Positions 51,956 to 64,000 of a stretch of 64,000 nucleotides of DNA are shown here, in pieces. How positions within the stretch are numbered: position 1 is the first letter of the stretch; each line of letters begins with the position of its first letter. Origin of the DNA: Oreocharis arfaki (taxonomy: Eukaryota; Chordata; Aves; Passeriformes; Paramythiidae). The stretch covers positions 620,001 to 684,000 of the forward strand of contig VZRR01014210.1 of NCBI GenBank assembly GCA_013398015.1, written 5' to 3'. The position numbers and the translations under genes are program-made. The notes beneath the pieces are model-generated. The model searched no databases and was not told the DNA's origin. It saw nothing but the letters and a program-made list of their open reading frames with translations.

Positions 51956-54563
51956 AGTCAGGCATTGCCTAAAAAGTTATTTGGCATAACTAGTTTTAAT
52001 TTAATTTTGATCCAAAATGAAAAACTACACAGAATTTGTTTATATTGGCCATGCTTCACAAATAAATGAGATTGGTGGAAATCTTATGCCTGCCAAGAAA
52101 GAACCCCCCCTTTGAGTCTTGGCATTTCAATGCAATTACAGAATTCAGGTTTAAAAATTAGACTGACTGATAAAAAGCACATTCTTCATAAATATTTAAC
52201 CTTCTTCAGTATGACAGTAATTATAGTGTGGAGCTCAATAGCTGCATATTCCATTTAAAAGATCTGTCATGCCTTCCATTCGAAATGCTTCTTTTCAAAG
52301 GTTTGCAATGCCAAGATAAAAAGAAAACTCCCCCAAGGTGGAAACTTGGAATAAAATCTCATCTTCTAAAAATTATTATTAATGGTAGATTCTAAGGATG
52401 AGAGACTGTTTGAAATATAGTGAGATTTTACAACCACTGCTTTCTTTTCCTGAGCAAAATGTTTGATAACATTGGGTAGTCATTCAATTTTCACATTCTA
52501 AAAATATCTGGAAAAAACTTGCAAAATAATTTCAAAATGAAATCACTGATTTTCATGTTTTTGTATTGTAACATCCTCTGATCCTACTGATATGATTTCG
52601 TCATTTAAAAAATATTTGAAATAAAGATTAATTATTTGGTGTTCAATCAATTGTTTTACATCAAATGAAATGTTTCTTTTCCATGGACTCTGAATAACCA
52701 AAAAACCTATTATTCAGCTTTAGATATGTATAAATACATTTTGATGCATAAAACCATATTTTCATGTTATGGAAAGCTGGGGAATATCTTTGAAGAAGGT
52801 TTTGATAATGCTTAATTCAAAATCGTGAGTTTTTAACTTGGGGAAGCTAATTCAGCCATCTGAAGTCTGACGGTCTTAGTGTGGGGTAAGGAGGGAAGAG
52901 GGAAAGTGCTAAACCTCGGCTGTATCCATCAGGTAAGTGAAGATAACAGGTCTTGTCAGGAGAAGCTGATATTTGCGGCTGTGCTGGCACCCAGACATTT
53001 GACCCAGGTTTTCACTTGTGACAGGAGTGGGATGTGTAATTCTCTTGCCAGGGCAGAATTTTGGTTCGTTACTGAGCAGTTGCAGTCAGAGCACCTTAGG
53101 AACAACCAAGACTTCTCCCTTTCTTGCAAGGAGAGAGCAGGAGCATCTCCCAGGAGCTATTTTCCCATTCTCTACCCACACTGTGTGGATAAGAAACTAG
53201 GCTAGTTTGTGTGTAGGTGGTTACAGGGAGGAGATAAATAAAGACACATATGTTTATATAGCACTTCATGTCTACTGGAAGTCAGTGAATTTGGAGCCCA
53301 CCTCTTGCTTTGAAAAGCTTCTTCTCTGTCCTTGGAGTTGAACTCTTATTAAAGACAAAACTTTTCTACATCTTTATGACCATACAAGTGAAGAGTAACT
53401 GGATTAGCCAAAAAAATGCAGTCAAAACTTGAGTTTCACTTCAGAGTCTCTTAAGCACTGAAAGTTTTAATGAGACATCTCTGCTTCACTTCATCCCTCT
53501 TCTAGGTTTTAAAAAAAATATGAAGAACCTTTCTCTTCCTTATTATTCATAATAGCTTCAGCCCTAGTTACTTGGATACTATCAGAGACTGTTATCATTC
53601 ATTTACATCGCTTTGCATCTATGACAGTTAACGTCATCGCATTTTTGTCACTGTACCATTTAGTCAGCACAAAAATTTTCTGAAATTTTTGACAGACACC
53701 TTTAAATATTTCTGGTTTAAATATGATATCATGAAAATCATACAAAAATTCCCTTATTTCCCTATTAATACCTTTTCCAGATTTTTAAAATTATACTACA
53801 TAGCACTTGGATCTCACTTCTAACTGTCTTCTATTGCCACAACCAAGTATATACTCTACCTTCTGTTTCATATCTTTTAAACTGTTGCTGACCTAAGAGG
53901 GGACTTTTCTTTATTTCCTGTGACAGCTTCATTTCTCCAGCAATATTAGTTTGATCATCCCTACTGATATGCTGTTAACTGCAGAAGACTCCTAGCAGAT
54001 GTGTGAATTAGGAGTCCCCCCTATAGAGCAGCTCTTCCCTCAGATAACCTCTCACCATTTCTCTACAAGCTCTGGTACACAGGATACCCATCATTCACTA
54101 TAAAGTGTGTTCACTTGGTTAAGAAATTATTTAATATAACTACATTTTCTCCGAGAGAAAATTTATTTAACATTTATTTCATATGCAAAAGGATATTGGC
54201 ATTTAGATAGTCAGCTAAGTAGACCAAAAGGCTGCATGAATCTACACATCTGTCCAGTAAAAAAGCCAGGTTCACTGATCCTTGATTTCTTCAGATCCTT
54301 TTTGGTTCTTCAGAAAGTTTGGTATCACATTGGCCACCTTCTATTACTTCTATGTTAAACAAAGTACATTAGACTAAATGGCATACCACAGTCATTGAAC
54401 AAATTCACTTCATTAGGTCCCATTTCCCTCCCTACTACTCTAAATTTACTGAATTTCAGAGAGGGAAAGAACAGCAAAACCAAGGAGGGAACAATAAAAA
54501 ATAATAAAGAAAGGAGAGAAGAAGTCTAGCCACCATGCAGACACAAAAAGACACATGAAATCT

Positions 54564-54590
54564 AAAAAAAAAAATATATATATATATATT
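54564..54590 (+). repeat. Poly(A) run followed by (AT)n
   Basis: Eleven A are followed by about eight AT units. Simple repeat; no attached retroposon was recognised. Confidence 0.9.
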
Positions 54591-57500
54591 TAAATGGAGC
54601 AAAAGTAAAATTTGCAAAAATAAACTTATTTTTTCTACTATTGAAGACTGTCCTGTTCTCAACATTGTGCAGCAGATAGAACTCACTTTCTAGAAACTTA
54701 CTGCTCTTCTTGCAAGTCCATTTCCTTTCTAGGATTAAAAAATAGGAGGTATTCATCTCTCCTCCTAATGGGGATCCCGGACCAATTCTATTGATGGGCA
54801 GCTTTCCTGGATCAAAACCTATTGAAAAAAAAAAAAACTGGAAAAATAAGTAATCTTCATTCACTGTTAAAAAAATTGGTTTCCCTCTAAAATTAGAACA
54901 TAAGTGACAAGGTGAGGCTTGAAGCAGGAATCTGATTGACAATTACTTGGAAATAAACAAGCAGGTCATACGTCCATAAATTTGAAAATATGAGGGGAAA
55001 ATGAGCATGTTTTCCTTCAGTAAGATATGCTTATCTGAGGATGAGGCTGTCATTACTGGGACTGGGTTACCTCTCTTTTATGCACTGTGCTATTTCTTCA
55101 CTGTGATCTGCCACATTTTAACCTCTTCAAGTAACCACGGCTGTCAAGCACCAAAGACAATTCCCTCTCATTTGCTTCCAAATGTATGTTTGCATAAAAA
55201 GGCCAAGTTCTAAGATTCTTCGTACAAATTAGGAAGAGACATGCAAATAAAAAGATTATGGACTAGTATTTTCTTTGAAGAAAACCTAGTTATTACGAAC
55301 AGATCATTTTTATGGTTTGATTTCAAGGCAGTGGTAATTTTTGATGTTTACTTCATCCGGGTCAGCTATTATTTAAACATTGTTAAAATGCAAGAAGCTA
55401 CAATAAACAAAATTTATTTCACTGAATTTGCTCAAGTTTATGTGGGCATAATCGTGTGAGTATCAATGTATAAAAGTCCATAATTTAAAGTTTCTCGCTG
55501 TTCTATAGTCTGAACTCCTCCATAACCCTTGCAGCAAACTGACTCTCTGAATCTCCCTTATGGTATTGGAAGACCATAAGCACTTGGTTGTCTTTGTCCT
55601 TATCCTCATTTAGTAGTGAACACACCATCAAAGGTGGATATTACACAAAAGCTGAGGCTTCAGCACCAAACAGAATTGAAAAGCTGTGTGTGAGTGTCGG
55701 ACCTCACTGCTGCCTTTTGCAGCCTGGATATGCAGGATGGCGTCCCAAGCTACCCGGGATGCTTAAGCATACCAAGCACCCCATGCTCTAGAGGGTACAG
55801 ACATGCTAGGAGTAGATTTACAGGTTCAAGCTATGTTTATTTTTTGTGTTGAAAACAATGTGAACTTAAGAAATGTCCATGCCTATGCCGCCCTGTGCCA
55901 CTTAAGCCTCTTGTCCTTACCTCTGCACTGAAGGTTACTGCCCCTTCAGGGACCTTCTTTATCCCTACATACTATGTGCCAATAAAATTGATTACAGATC
56001 ATTTCTATGAATTAGATCACTAAAATGATTTAATTTTTTTATCTCCCCTTGAAAATATGTTTTATATCATATTTTTTAAACCCAGAATGTTTTCATGAAG
56101 CAGGTGACAATTAAGTGCCCTAGATAAGACTGTCCTAACCAAACTCTGACAGAGATCCTGCTCTTTAATTCTTTCAGAAAACTGCTTAAATTAACACCAT
56201 TATTATAATTAGACAACTATTAATCTTCAAAGAAGGCTCAATGAACTTACAGGAATTTGACAGACAAAATGGAATTTCATAATTAAACCTCAGTTTTAAA
56301 GGCAGAAAAAATCTACATGTAAGTGGCAAACAGAATAATACATTCTTCATTAATTTATTGCCATATAATAAGTAAAATGTATAACTTCAATAATCAGTTA
56401 TCTGTGAGATTCTTGACCTAAATAAAGCAAATAACTGTGTATGTAAAAGTACAAGAAAGATTCAATTCTTGTCAAAAAATATTTCTGAATCTTTATGGCA
56501 AAGATGGACAGAGAGAGGGTAGAAGGGAAGGCACATAAATGGAAATATTTTAAATTACTAGATGCAATTCCAGATAATAGATATTTTCAGAAAATTCACA
56601 TAGCAAGATAATAACCAGAAATAAAACTCTAATCATAGAGCAGCAAAGCAGAGAATGTGGTTGTTGGTAAGAGTCCAGAAACAGAATCAAAGAGGAAAAT
56701 AAAGATGGAAAATTCAAATAGGAGTACAAAAGATTGCACACTAGAAATAGAGGTGTGATGAGAAAAACTACATGTAAAGGATGGAGACAAAAGATGAGGG
56801 AAAGAGACACCCCCTCCTTTCTAAAAGACTTGCCTATTTTTTTCAAAAAACTGTGTGAGGCTATAATAGAAGTAGGAGGTTATACTTTGCATTGAAAGCC
56901 ACAGAAAAGGATACAAGATTAGATCTCTGGTGTTCGCACACAAAGCGTCTCAACCCAGGTCTATAAAACTTCACAAATGAGATTTCCACTCAGCGTAACC
57001 AACGCTTGTGAGTTAAAAGAAAAATGAAAGGTTGAGTCCTCTGTTATTAGGAAATAATTCAGTGCCATTGACTTCTAATAGAGACAGAGCAATTAACATC
57101 AGTGCCGAATGTGGCCTGACCCATTAGTTCCCATACTAACAAGGGGTTACACAATTCTCTGCTAATTTGTGACAAGCTTAAAACAACTCTGTTGCAGCTC
57201 AGAAAGTGTAAGATGAAACAAGTTGGAGGAAGCTCATTTCCATGAAAAACAGCTCTTCATTCTCCTTCCAAAAGCAATACTAGTTCTAGTAATGTCACTG
57301 GAGTTTTCATATGCATACAATGAGTACAAACACACTGAGAAAGGACCATGAGGAACACAAACATATTCAGGAAGGGCAAAATTTTCTTTAAGATCTTAAC
57401 ACAACAATTAAATATATTTCTCCAGTCTCATCTAAACCCTACTGGCTGAACGCTCATGGTAACTGAAGCCGTGTGTCCTGGTACCTTGAAACTCCAGGTG

Positions 57501-60500
57501 TGAGAGATTTAAACTCTGTTTAAATCTGAAAGGCAATGGCCCTTCTGTCCAGACTTCTTTGCTTCTAATTTGGCCAAAAGAGAGGAACCCTGACTTAGCG
57601 TCTACCCCTGCAAACTACTGGAAGACTGAGCTGAGCTGAAGCTCTGCCCACCCCACTGACAAAACAGCTTTTAGTGATCTCCTCATTCCTGCTAGAGTTA
57701 GGAAGTTGGTTGCTGGACTGTTACATCAGTGTAGAAGTGTTCCAGAAGAACAGGGTGTGGACAGAAGCAGGTAGGTTTCCTACGGAAGAGAGCACATTTA
57801 CTGGCAGGTCACCCAGTTTCTCAGCAGTGTGTCAGCAAAGCTAAACATAGCCACAATTCTGGCAACTGCAGAATAACAGCTAAAGCCACAAGTAGCAACT
57901 CTTTACAGCTCCCTCCAAGGGAGTTGGAAATGTTTTGGTCATGCAGATTGAGTGAAGCCAAGATGGCTGTGCTGGCTGGATGTGCCCAGGGATTTGTAAA
58001 CTACCACTATTGTGGTGTCCAGAGAGCCTAAGGAGGTTCATCAGTATCTTGCTTTGGAGAAATCTGTATACGATTCTTTGTGATTTTATTTTGTCAGAAA
58101 GACAAGAGCTCAATACATTCCTTTCTAAGACAAATGAGTTTCATTCATTCAAATGCAGAAAGATTTTAAAAATCTTCAGAGTCTCCTACTGAATGTAATT
58201 ATGAATGCAATGAGCCTCAGTACATGGGCACCCAACCATAACATTAGATATCCTGAGAATCTGTGAAGCTTCAGTATCATTGCTAGCTTGGGTCCTAAAA
58301 TTACTTCAAAAATTAACCTTTTATTGGAGAAAGGTCTGTAGAATACACGGAAAGTGCAAGCAGTCAAATTATTAACCTGCAGAATTTAATACGCATATTC
58401 AACTTCGCTGTTTCAACAGCAACTTTTGTACAACAAATTTCTAGGACTGGGTTAAGGTGTTGGGACTGCACATGAGGCAGAACATCAACCCGTCTCATTA
58501 ATATCTGTTGCCCTGCAGTCTACAGATGGCTAGAAACAGCCAGCCCTGGAAAAAAAATCTAGAAAAGAAGAAAAAAACCCAAACCTCTGAATATAATAAA
58601 CTTATGAAACTGAACAAGAGTTTTCCAGAACTGCTTAGACCCTTAAAGCTACAGGCCTACACAGAATAGAAAATATTTCGTTCCAAACATATGATCTGCT
58701 TATTCTTCCTGTCATGCAGGAACTTCTGTCTCCTTCCAGCTCTCTGGGAACTGGAATTTCAAGAGGTGCTATTTCTTTTCACCTCCATGTGAAGATCTTC
58801 CACTTTATATAAACAATTAAATATTTATTGTACATTGGACTAAATAAATCAGCATGTAGGTCACACACCTGAAAGTATAGAAGAGAACTTATATGACTTT
58901 TATACATAATTTTATCTTGGAGAAAAATAGTATTTCTGGGGAGTGGAAGAGGGGAAAGGAAGGAAGCTGCTGAAGACTGTACACTTCATTCAAGAACTGG
59001 AGTTCTTTGAAGTAAATTGTCATTCTCCTAGAAAAAAAAACTTGTTGCAGATGTTCAAGTCCTTCCACTACTAAGAACTCCATCTCACATCATTCCAGCC
59101 AGCAGACAGCTCAGGAATTTTCCACTATCTCGATGTCACTTCTCTATTCCTTTGTCAACCCACCAAAAAAACGGTGCTCTCTTTAACTATTGTTCTACCT
59201 GTACACTTCACTGTGCTGCCAGGCTTCCCTGATATGCTTCCCATGGTTCCAGTGGGAGCTGTCTGCACACGCCAGCTGTGCTAGAGAGAAACCCACAATA
59301 AGGCTGACAGAGGGTGGTCGCAAATGTTTTAAGAGCTCCATGTTGGAGTTTCCTAAGGTGCAACATTTCAAATACTTCCACTGTACAGGAAATCTCATAT
59401 TTCTTATTTTCTGCTCAAGTTAGGAAAAACATTAAAAACTAGCAAGGTCCTGGGGAATAGACATACAATCTCCTTCACTGATTTCCTTTTAAACTTTGTT
59501 TTCAACTCTGAAACAGATACAACTAGTCAGGCCTAAAAACACATACTCAAGCTCTGCCATTACCTAAACTTGTCAAAAAATTGATCCACTAATGTTTTCA
59601 ATGACATAGAAAAAAATAGGTAGTTAGAAGGTGCTTACCTCTCACAGCTTACTTTCTGTCACAGAATTCCTCTGGGGGCCTAGTGTGTGCAAATCTAAAA
59701 CGACAGTTCCAAGAGTTTGTATGGCAAATGCATCAGTGACATTTTAAAAGACATTTTACCTCATTTGTTGTCTTCTATCCACAATTTTTAAAAAAGAAAA
59801 AAGGAAAAAAGGCATGCCGAAGAGCATAGACTTTTAGAATCCAGAAACTCCATCTAAGGAGAAATTAACAAATAAACTACATGACAATAACAGACACTGA
59901 GCACAGCAAGAGTACCAACAACTAGGCAAGCTGAGAGAACCTAAAACCACTGAACAAAAGGAGAAATCTGCACCGCAGTATGAAAATGAAACAAAAGATT
60001 TAACAAGAAACAAGAGATGTGGAAGAGCATCGATTGCTTCTGCTGATGATGTTCCATGGAGGTTTTGGATTTGGTCAGAAGTTTGAAGGCATACACCCAT
60101 TTTTCTCCATATTTTGACAATTCCAAGTACTAAAAGAATTACAGTTTCATTCAAATTATGAAAAATTTATAAATAATTGCTCAGAAATAATGAAGTCATG
60201 AGATGTCCTTGGGCATGAAAGGAACTCAGTCTTCAGTACTGCTAGGAATTTTCTAAAACAGATGAAGAAAAAAAATTCAGTAAAACAAGCAGCTGTTCCT
60301 GGTTAATTAGGTAACAGCATTCAGAAGTCTTTGAGATCCAACACTGTATGCTGCCATGTTTCCTGTATTTAAATTCAATATGATCTCTGTGCATGGTGTA
60401 AACACAACATGCACATAGTGCTGATAAAAGGAGGCATTGTATTCAGCAGCATCACTGGATTCCCTTACAACAGCAGCATTTGACTTAGAAGAAAGCCTCC

Positions 60501-62346
60501 ACAACAACCACAACATGTTCACTGTGCAATGATTCTAAATCCAATGTGCAGATACTCAGTGCCTTTATAACTTACCCTCAATTTTATCACTACATTTCCT
60601 GCTTGTCTCTTTTGAGTATTTACATCTGCCTGGCAAATAGTCTCACTGGGAAAGAATCCACAAGCAAGGAAGAAACTGGGCATACATAAAACATTTAACA
60701 TCCTTAGATGTTAAACCAATAGAATTCCTCTCCATAGCAAAAGGTGTCCCTTTAACAAAGAAAAAATGGAGAAGTGGTGTTTGCAATTTCTCCTTCCCCA
60801 CAATTTCAGAGGAATTTGTTGATCCTAGTTGATCGTCAACTAGGGTTCAGTAACCACATCAAAATAAATATCACAGTAATAACAACAGCAAGGTTTTGCT
60901 TACTGATTCAATAGCATGATGCAGTCTGGGCTCACTCCTGACTGATGACGAAAAGTCACTTCTGTTCCTACCGTTTTCACAGCATTGAATGAAAATATCC
61001 TTTACAAACACAAGGGGTACAAATGACATACCATTTGTAATGAGATATTAACTGTAGTATAATCGAAAAAATACTTCAGAACTTTACAAAACTGCCCATG
61101 ATTTATAATGATTGTATATCAAAGGATATCAGGGTAGAGAGTGCAAATGAGTCTCTTTACAACTGAAACAAAGACCGTGGAATAAAGATATAAAGATAAA
61201 AAGAGGCAACAACACTGATAGAGTTGTTAGGACATTAGAAGAAAAACAGCACTCGAATTTTGTCAAGTGATTAAGCTCAGATAGTATTCATTAGCATGAC
61301 TCCGGCATTCTGAACAATAACATTCGACACTGGCAACAAGTAAAGTTGTATTTTCCTCGAAGAGTTAGAAACAAGAATGAATATATATCCTTTAAGGTTC
61401 AGTAAATAAAACCCAAACTTGAGCACCTGTGTGGCTCAACATGTACTGTCTCTTTCAGTGTCAATAAAACTGTTTATGATTTCAAAGCTTAGCATATACA
61501 TAGTGAGCTTTTGACAAGCTTGTTCAAGTTTTATGCTAAAACATTGATACCAGAAAAAAAAGAGATCATGCTTTATACAAATAGTTATGAATTTATTGTT
61601 CATCCAATTATATTTTAGTGTGTAATCAAAATGCTACACCCACTTATAAGTATTACAGGGCAATACTACTGGAAATTAGATACTGTCTTCCTAGTTCCTA
61701 CCTTTTTTCTCTAATGTTACTTGCACTTTGATAATGCTCCTCTAGGTCCTAAAGTCAACAGTTCCAGGCTTCTGGAAGAAGTAGGGGGCATATGGGAGCC
61801 TTACTCTAGGGAGCTTGAAAGAGATTTTGTTTCTTTGTGCCACTTAATAGAAAAGGGTGATGTTTGTTACCAAATACATCTACATGCTTCTAAAACAAGC
61901 TACAATCAGCTCAGGCTAAGAAAAGCCCCAAGTTCTAAGATCCTACATTCCTAGACTTTTTACCAGTAATGAAAAAAATCACTTTTACTGGGCTACCTAT
62001 ATGATTAAGACATGTAGATGCTTGTATACAGCACAAGAGAATGGTAGGTACACAGAGACTGCCTTGCTACAGAGGAAAACCGATTTAGTCTCACTGGGAA
62101 TATGAACCCTAAATGTAATGGAATTAACTGATAGACACAAACCTGCTATCAGAGCTGTTTTGAACATCTGTAACCACATCAGCTGGATGCCAAAGCATAA
62201 CTGTAGTCACACTTCTCTTACTTCTGACACATGGCTGATGTCTAGAATTACAGAATGGTGTCTGTTACTTCAGTGTTTGATAAATTTTTTAAATAGAGTT
62301 TCTAAGTGTTAAATATGTAGAATAAGATAACTTCTCCAGAAGTCAG

Positions 62347-62550
62347 ATGGCTTTGCCAGTGGAAACTCATGTCCCTCTTAATTATTTAGAACTTCTGAAG
62401 AATTATCAGCTGAAAGTACAAAAAGGAATGGAAAAAAATCTACTTGAATATTTCAAAAGTCTAGGAGAAGATACTCAGGAAATTAAACTGCCTTATGTCA
62501 AGGAATCATTTTTCCCATGGGACTTTAATGACAAATTATGTGCAGAAAGG
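62347..62550 (+). CDS. Unidentified exon-like open frame
   Basis: From ATG 62347 the frame gives 68 codons, then GTTAGT, a plausible splice donor, at 62551; without splicing it stops two codons later at TGA. The peptide (MALPVETHVPLNYLELLKNY... to ...FPWDFNDKLCAER) is rich in Leu, Lys and Glu in its middle and looks more protein-like than other frames nearby. CTCCAG, a weak acceptor-like site, ends about 7 nt before the ATG. I do not recognise the protein. It may be a first coding exon, a fragment of a decayed gene, or chance; at 70 codons chance is quite possible. Confidence 0.25.
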
Positions 62551-63032
62551 GTTAGTTGATAGCACAGTAGGTGTTAACAGTTTGGGATAGATTCAATGAT
62601 GCAGTTTATTTCAAAATAGTGTAAAAAAGGAATAAATAACAAAGCTTGCAGAAGACAAAAATTTACATTAATTGAATTTAGGTTAGAGCTGAAGAAAATT
62701 TAGATGCACAAAAACACAACAGAGATTCAGAGCCAAATTACCTCAAAATCCCATGGCATTTATATAATCCTTGATACTATAAAAACTTTCTTTTAGTTAC
62801 CTTCCTAGATTTAGGATTAAAATTTGACCAGAACAATATCCTATACAATTTATTTTTACACCTCTCAGTGCAATTTGTAGTCAAGTAGAGGAAAAACACT
62901 TGATGAAATGGACTTCTGGTTTGATTTTATGAATACATTCCAGTGTAAGCACTGCTTTTATAAGAAGTAAAGAAATATTTAGGGGAAATATGCAGTTTCT
63001 CACTCTAATAAATTTAGTAATATTTTGGGGTT
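62551..63032. other. Short intergenic stretch before the right-edge LTR
   Basis: AT-rich sequence. No feature is seen apart from the flank of the LTR at 63033. Confidence 0.5.
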
Positions 63033-64000
63033 TATTGTGTTCGTATGGCCATGTTTTGGAAGCAGGGGGGCTACAGAAGCAACTTCTGTGAGGAGCTGAA
63101 AGAAGTTTCCCCTATGTCTGACAGAGCCAATGCCAGCTGGCTCCAGGATGGACCCCCCAGTGGCCAAGGCTGAGCCCATCGCAGATGTTGGTAGCTCCCC
63201 AGGGACAGCACAGTTAAGAAGGGAGAAAAGCTGCACAACTGAAACTGTAGAGAAGTGAAAATACGTGAGAGAAGTAGCTCTACAGACATCCTGGTCAGTG
63301 AAGAAGAAGGGATAAGAGGTGCTCTGAACACTGGAGCAGAGATGTTCCTGCAGCCCATGATGAAGACCATGGTGAGGCAGCCGTGCTCCTGCAGCCCATG
63401 GAGCCCCCGCTGGAGCAGGTGGATGTGCTCAAGGGAGGTTGTGACCCCATGGGAAGCCAATGCTGAAGCAAGCTCCTGACAGGACCTATGGCCCCAGGGA
63501 AAGAGGAGCTGGAGGAGGTTTTTTGTCTGGACTTGTGTCCCTGTGGAGGATCCCCCTGGAGCAGCGTGTTCCTGAAGGACTGCGTCCCATGTGAGAGACC
63601 CACACTGGAGCAGTTCTGCAAGAACTGCAGCCCATGGAAAGGACTCATGTTGGATAAGTCCATGAAGGACTGTCTCCTACAGAAAGGACCTCACAGTGGA
63701 GCACGGGAAGAGTATAAGAAATCCTGTCCCTGTGGAGGAAGAAGCAGCAGAGACAACATGTGACAAGGTAACCACACCCCTATTCCCCATCCACCTGTAC
63801 CACTGAGGGAAGGAGGTAGAGAATTCAGGAGCGAAGCTGAGCCCAGGAAGCAGGGATGAGTGGTGGGAAGGTGTTTTAAGATTAGGTTTTATTTCTCATT
63901 ATTCCATTCTGATTTGATTAACAAAAAATTAAATCAATTTTTTCCCCAAGTCAGGCCTGTTCTGCCTGTGGCAGTAGCTGGTGAGCGAAATCTCCCTATC
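63033..64000 (+). mobile_element. LTR of the same family as the 19.8 kb copy, cut by the window end
   Basis: The start (near TATTGTG) aligns with the 5' end of the LTR at 19805, and the shared order runs through GGGGGGCTACAG, the repeat-like GGAGCAG / CCCATGG body, and the poly(A) region ATTAAA (63928-63933). The body holds degenerate units of about 35-45 bp, more of them than in the 19.8 kb copy, so this copy is longer (over 968 bp). The TATA-like site is degraded to CAGTTAAG. Whether this is a solo LTR or the 5' LTR of a longer provirus cannot be told, since the window stops inside it. Confidence 0.8.

Larger units (their letters stand above)
49336..62346. other. Intergenic right half
   Basis: AT-rich sequence with simple repeats at 51928 and 54564 and no recognised gene. 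A poly(A)-like AATAAA at about 55980 follows a slightly GC-richer stretch (55640-55975) that could be an unannotated transcript end, but nothing else supports this. Confidence 0.45.

Noticed and set aside
54562..54942. 126-codon minus-strand ORF ending in Tyr/Ile/Phe repeats
   Set aside because: It runs into the (AT)n and poly(A) tract and looks like chance.
63071..63763. Frames of 91-129 codons near the right end
   Set aside because: They are inside the LTR and follow its repeat units; not retroviral proteins.
1..64000. tRNA, rRNA, CRISPR arrays, retroviral internal genes
   Set aside because: I looked for these patterns by eye and saw none; small or diverged RNA genes could be missed without a covariance search.

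Overview
The window is a piece of vertebrate nuclear DNA, most likely from a bird and possibly a passerine. The composition is AT-rich and gene-poor. The interspersed repeats are CR1 LINE 3' ends (octamer tails of the ATTCTATG type, decayed reverse transcriptase) and avian-style endogenous retrovirus LTRs. No Alu, B1 or L1 elements were seen, and nothing looks bacterial: no operons, CRISPR array or insertion sequences.

One gene can be named with confidence. HS3ST1 (heparan sulfate glucosamine 3-O-sulfotransferase 1) lies on the plus strand. A GC-rich CpG island at about 26.34-27.26 kb, interrupted by a 231-base assembly gap, holds the likely promoter and a non-coding first exon ending at a strong donor (26663). 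An intron of about 8.8 kb follows. A single exon from 35438 then carries the whole coding sequence (35566-36528, 320 aa), with poly(A) signals at 36800 and possibly 38108. The spliced leader would contain two short upstream ORFs.

Layout: 1-2878, no recognised gene; 2884-3466, complete solo LTR with a 5-bp target duplication; 6237-7195, two stacked minus-strand CR1 copies; 11505-11812 and about 13640-13705, plus-strand CR1 tails; 14983-15331, a doubtful old LTR; 19805-20696, second solo LTR with a 7-bp flank duplication; 23480-25150, a 1.7 kb CR1 with ruined ORF2; 26140-26236, a CR1 tail beside the HS3ST1 CpG island; 26.3-38.1 kb, HS3ST1; 40526-40577, a perfect 23-bp inverted repeat; 48894-49335, a minus-strand CR1; 62347-62550, an unidentified exon-like ORF; 63033 to the right edge, an LTR related to the one at 19805.

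I found no clear new multi-gene system. The signals most worth a second look are the perfect hairpin 4 kb downstream of HS3ST1, the HS3ST1 upstream ORFs (one created by splicing), the exon-like ORF at 62.35 kb and the LTR running off the right edge.
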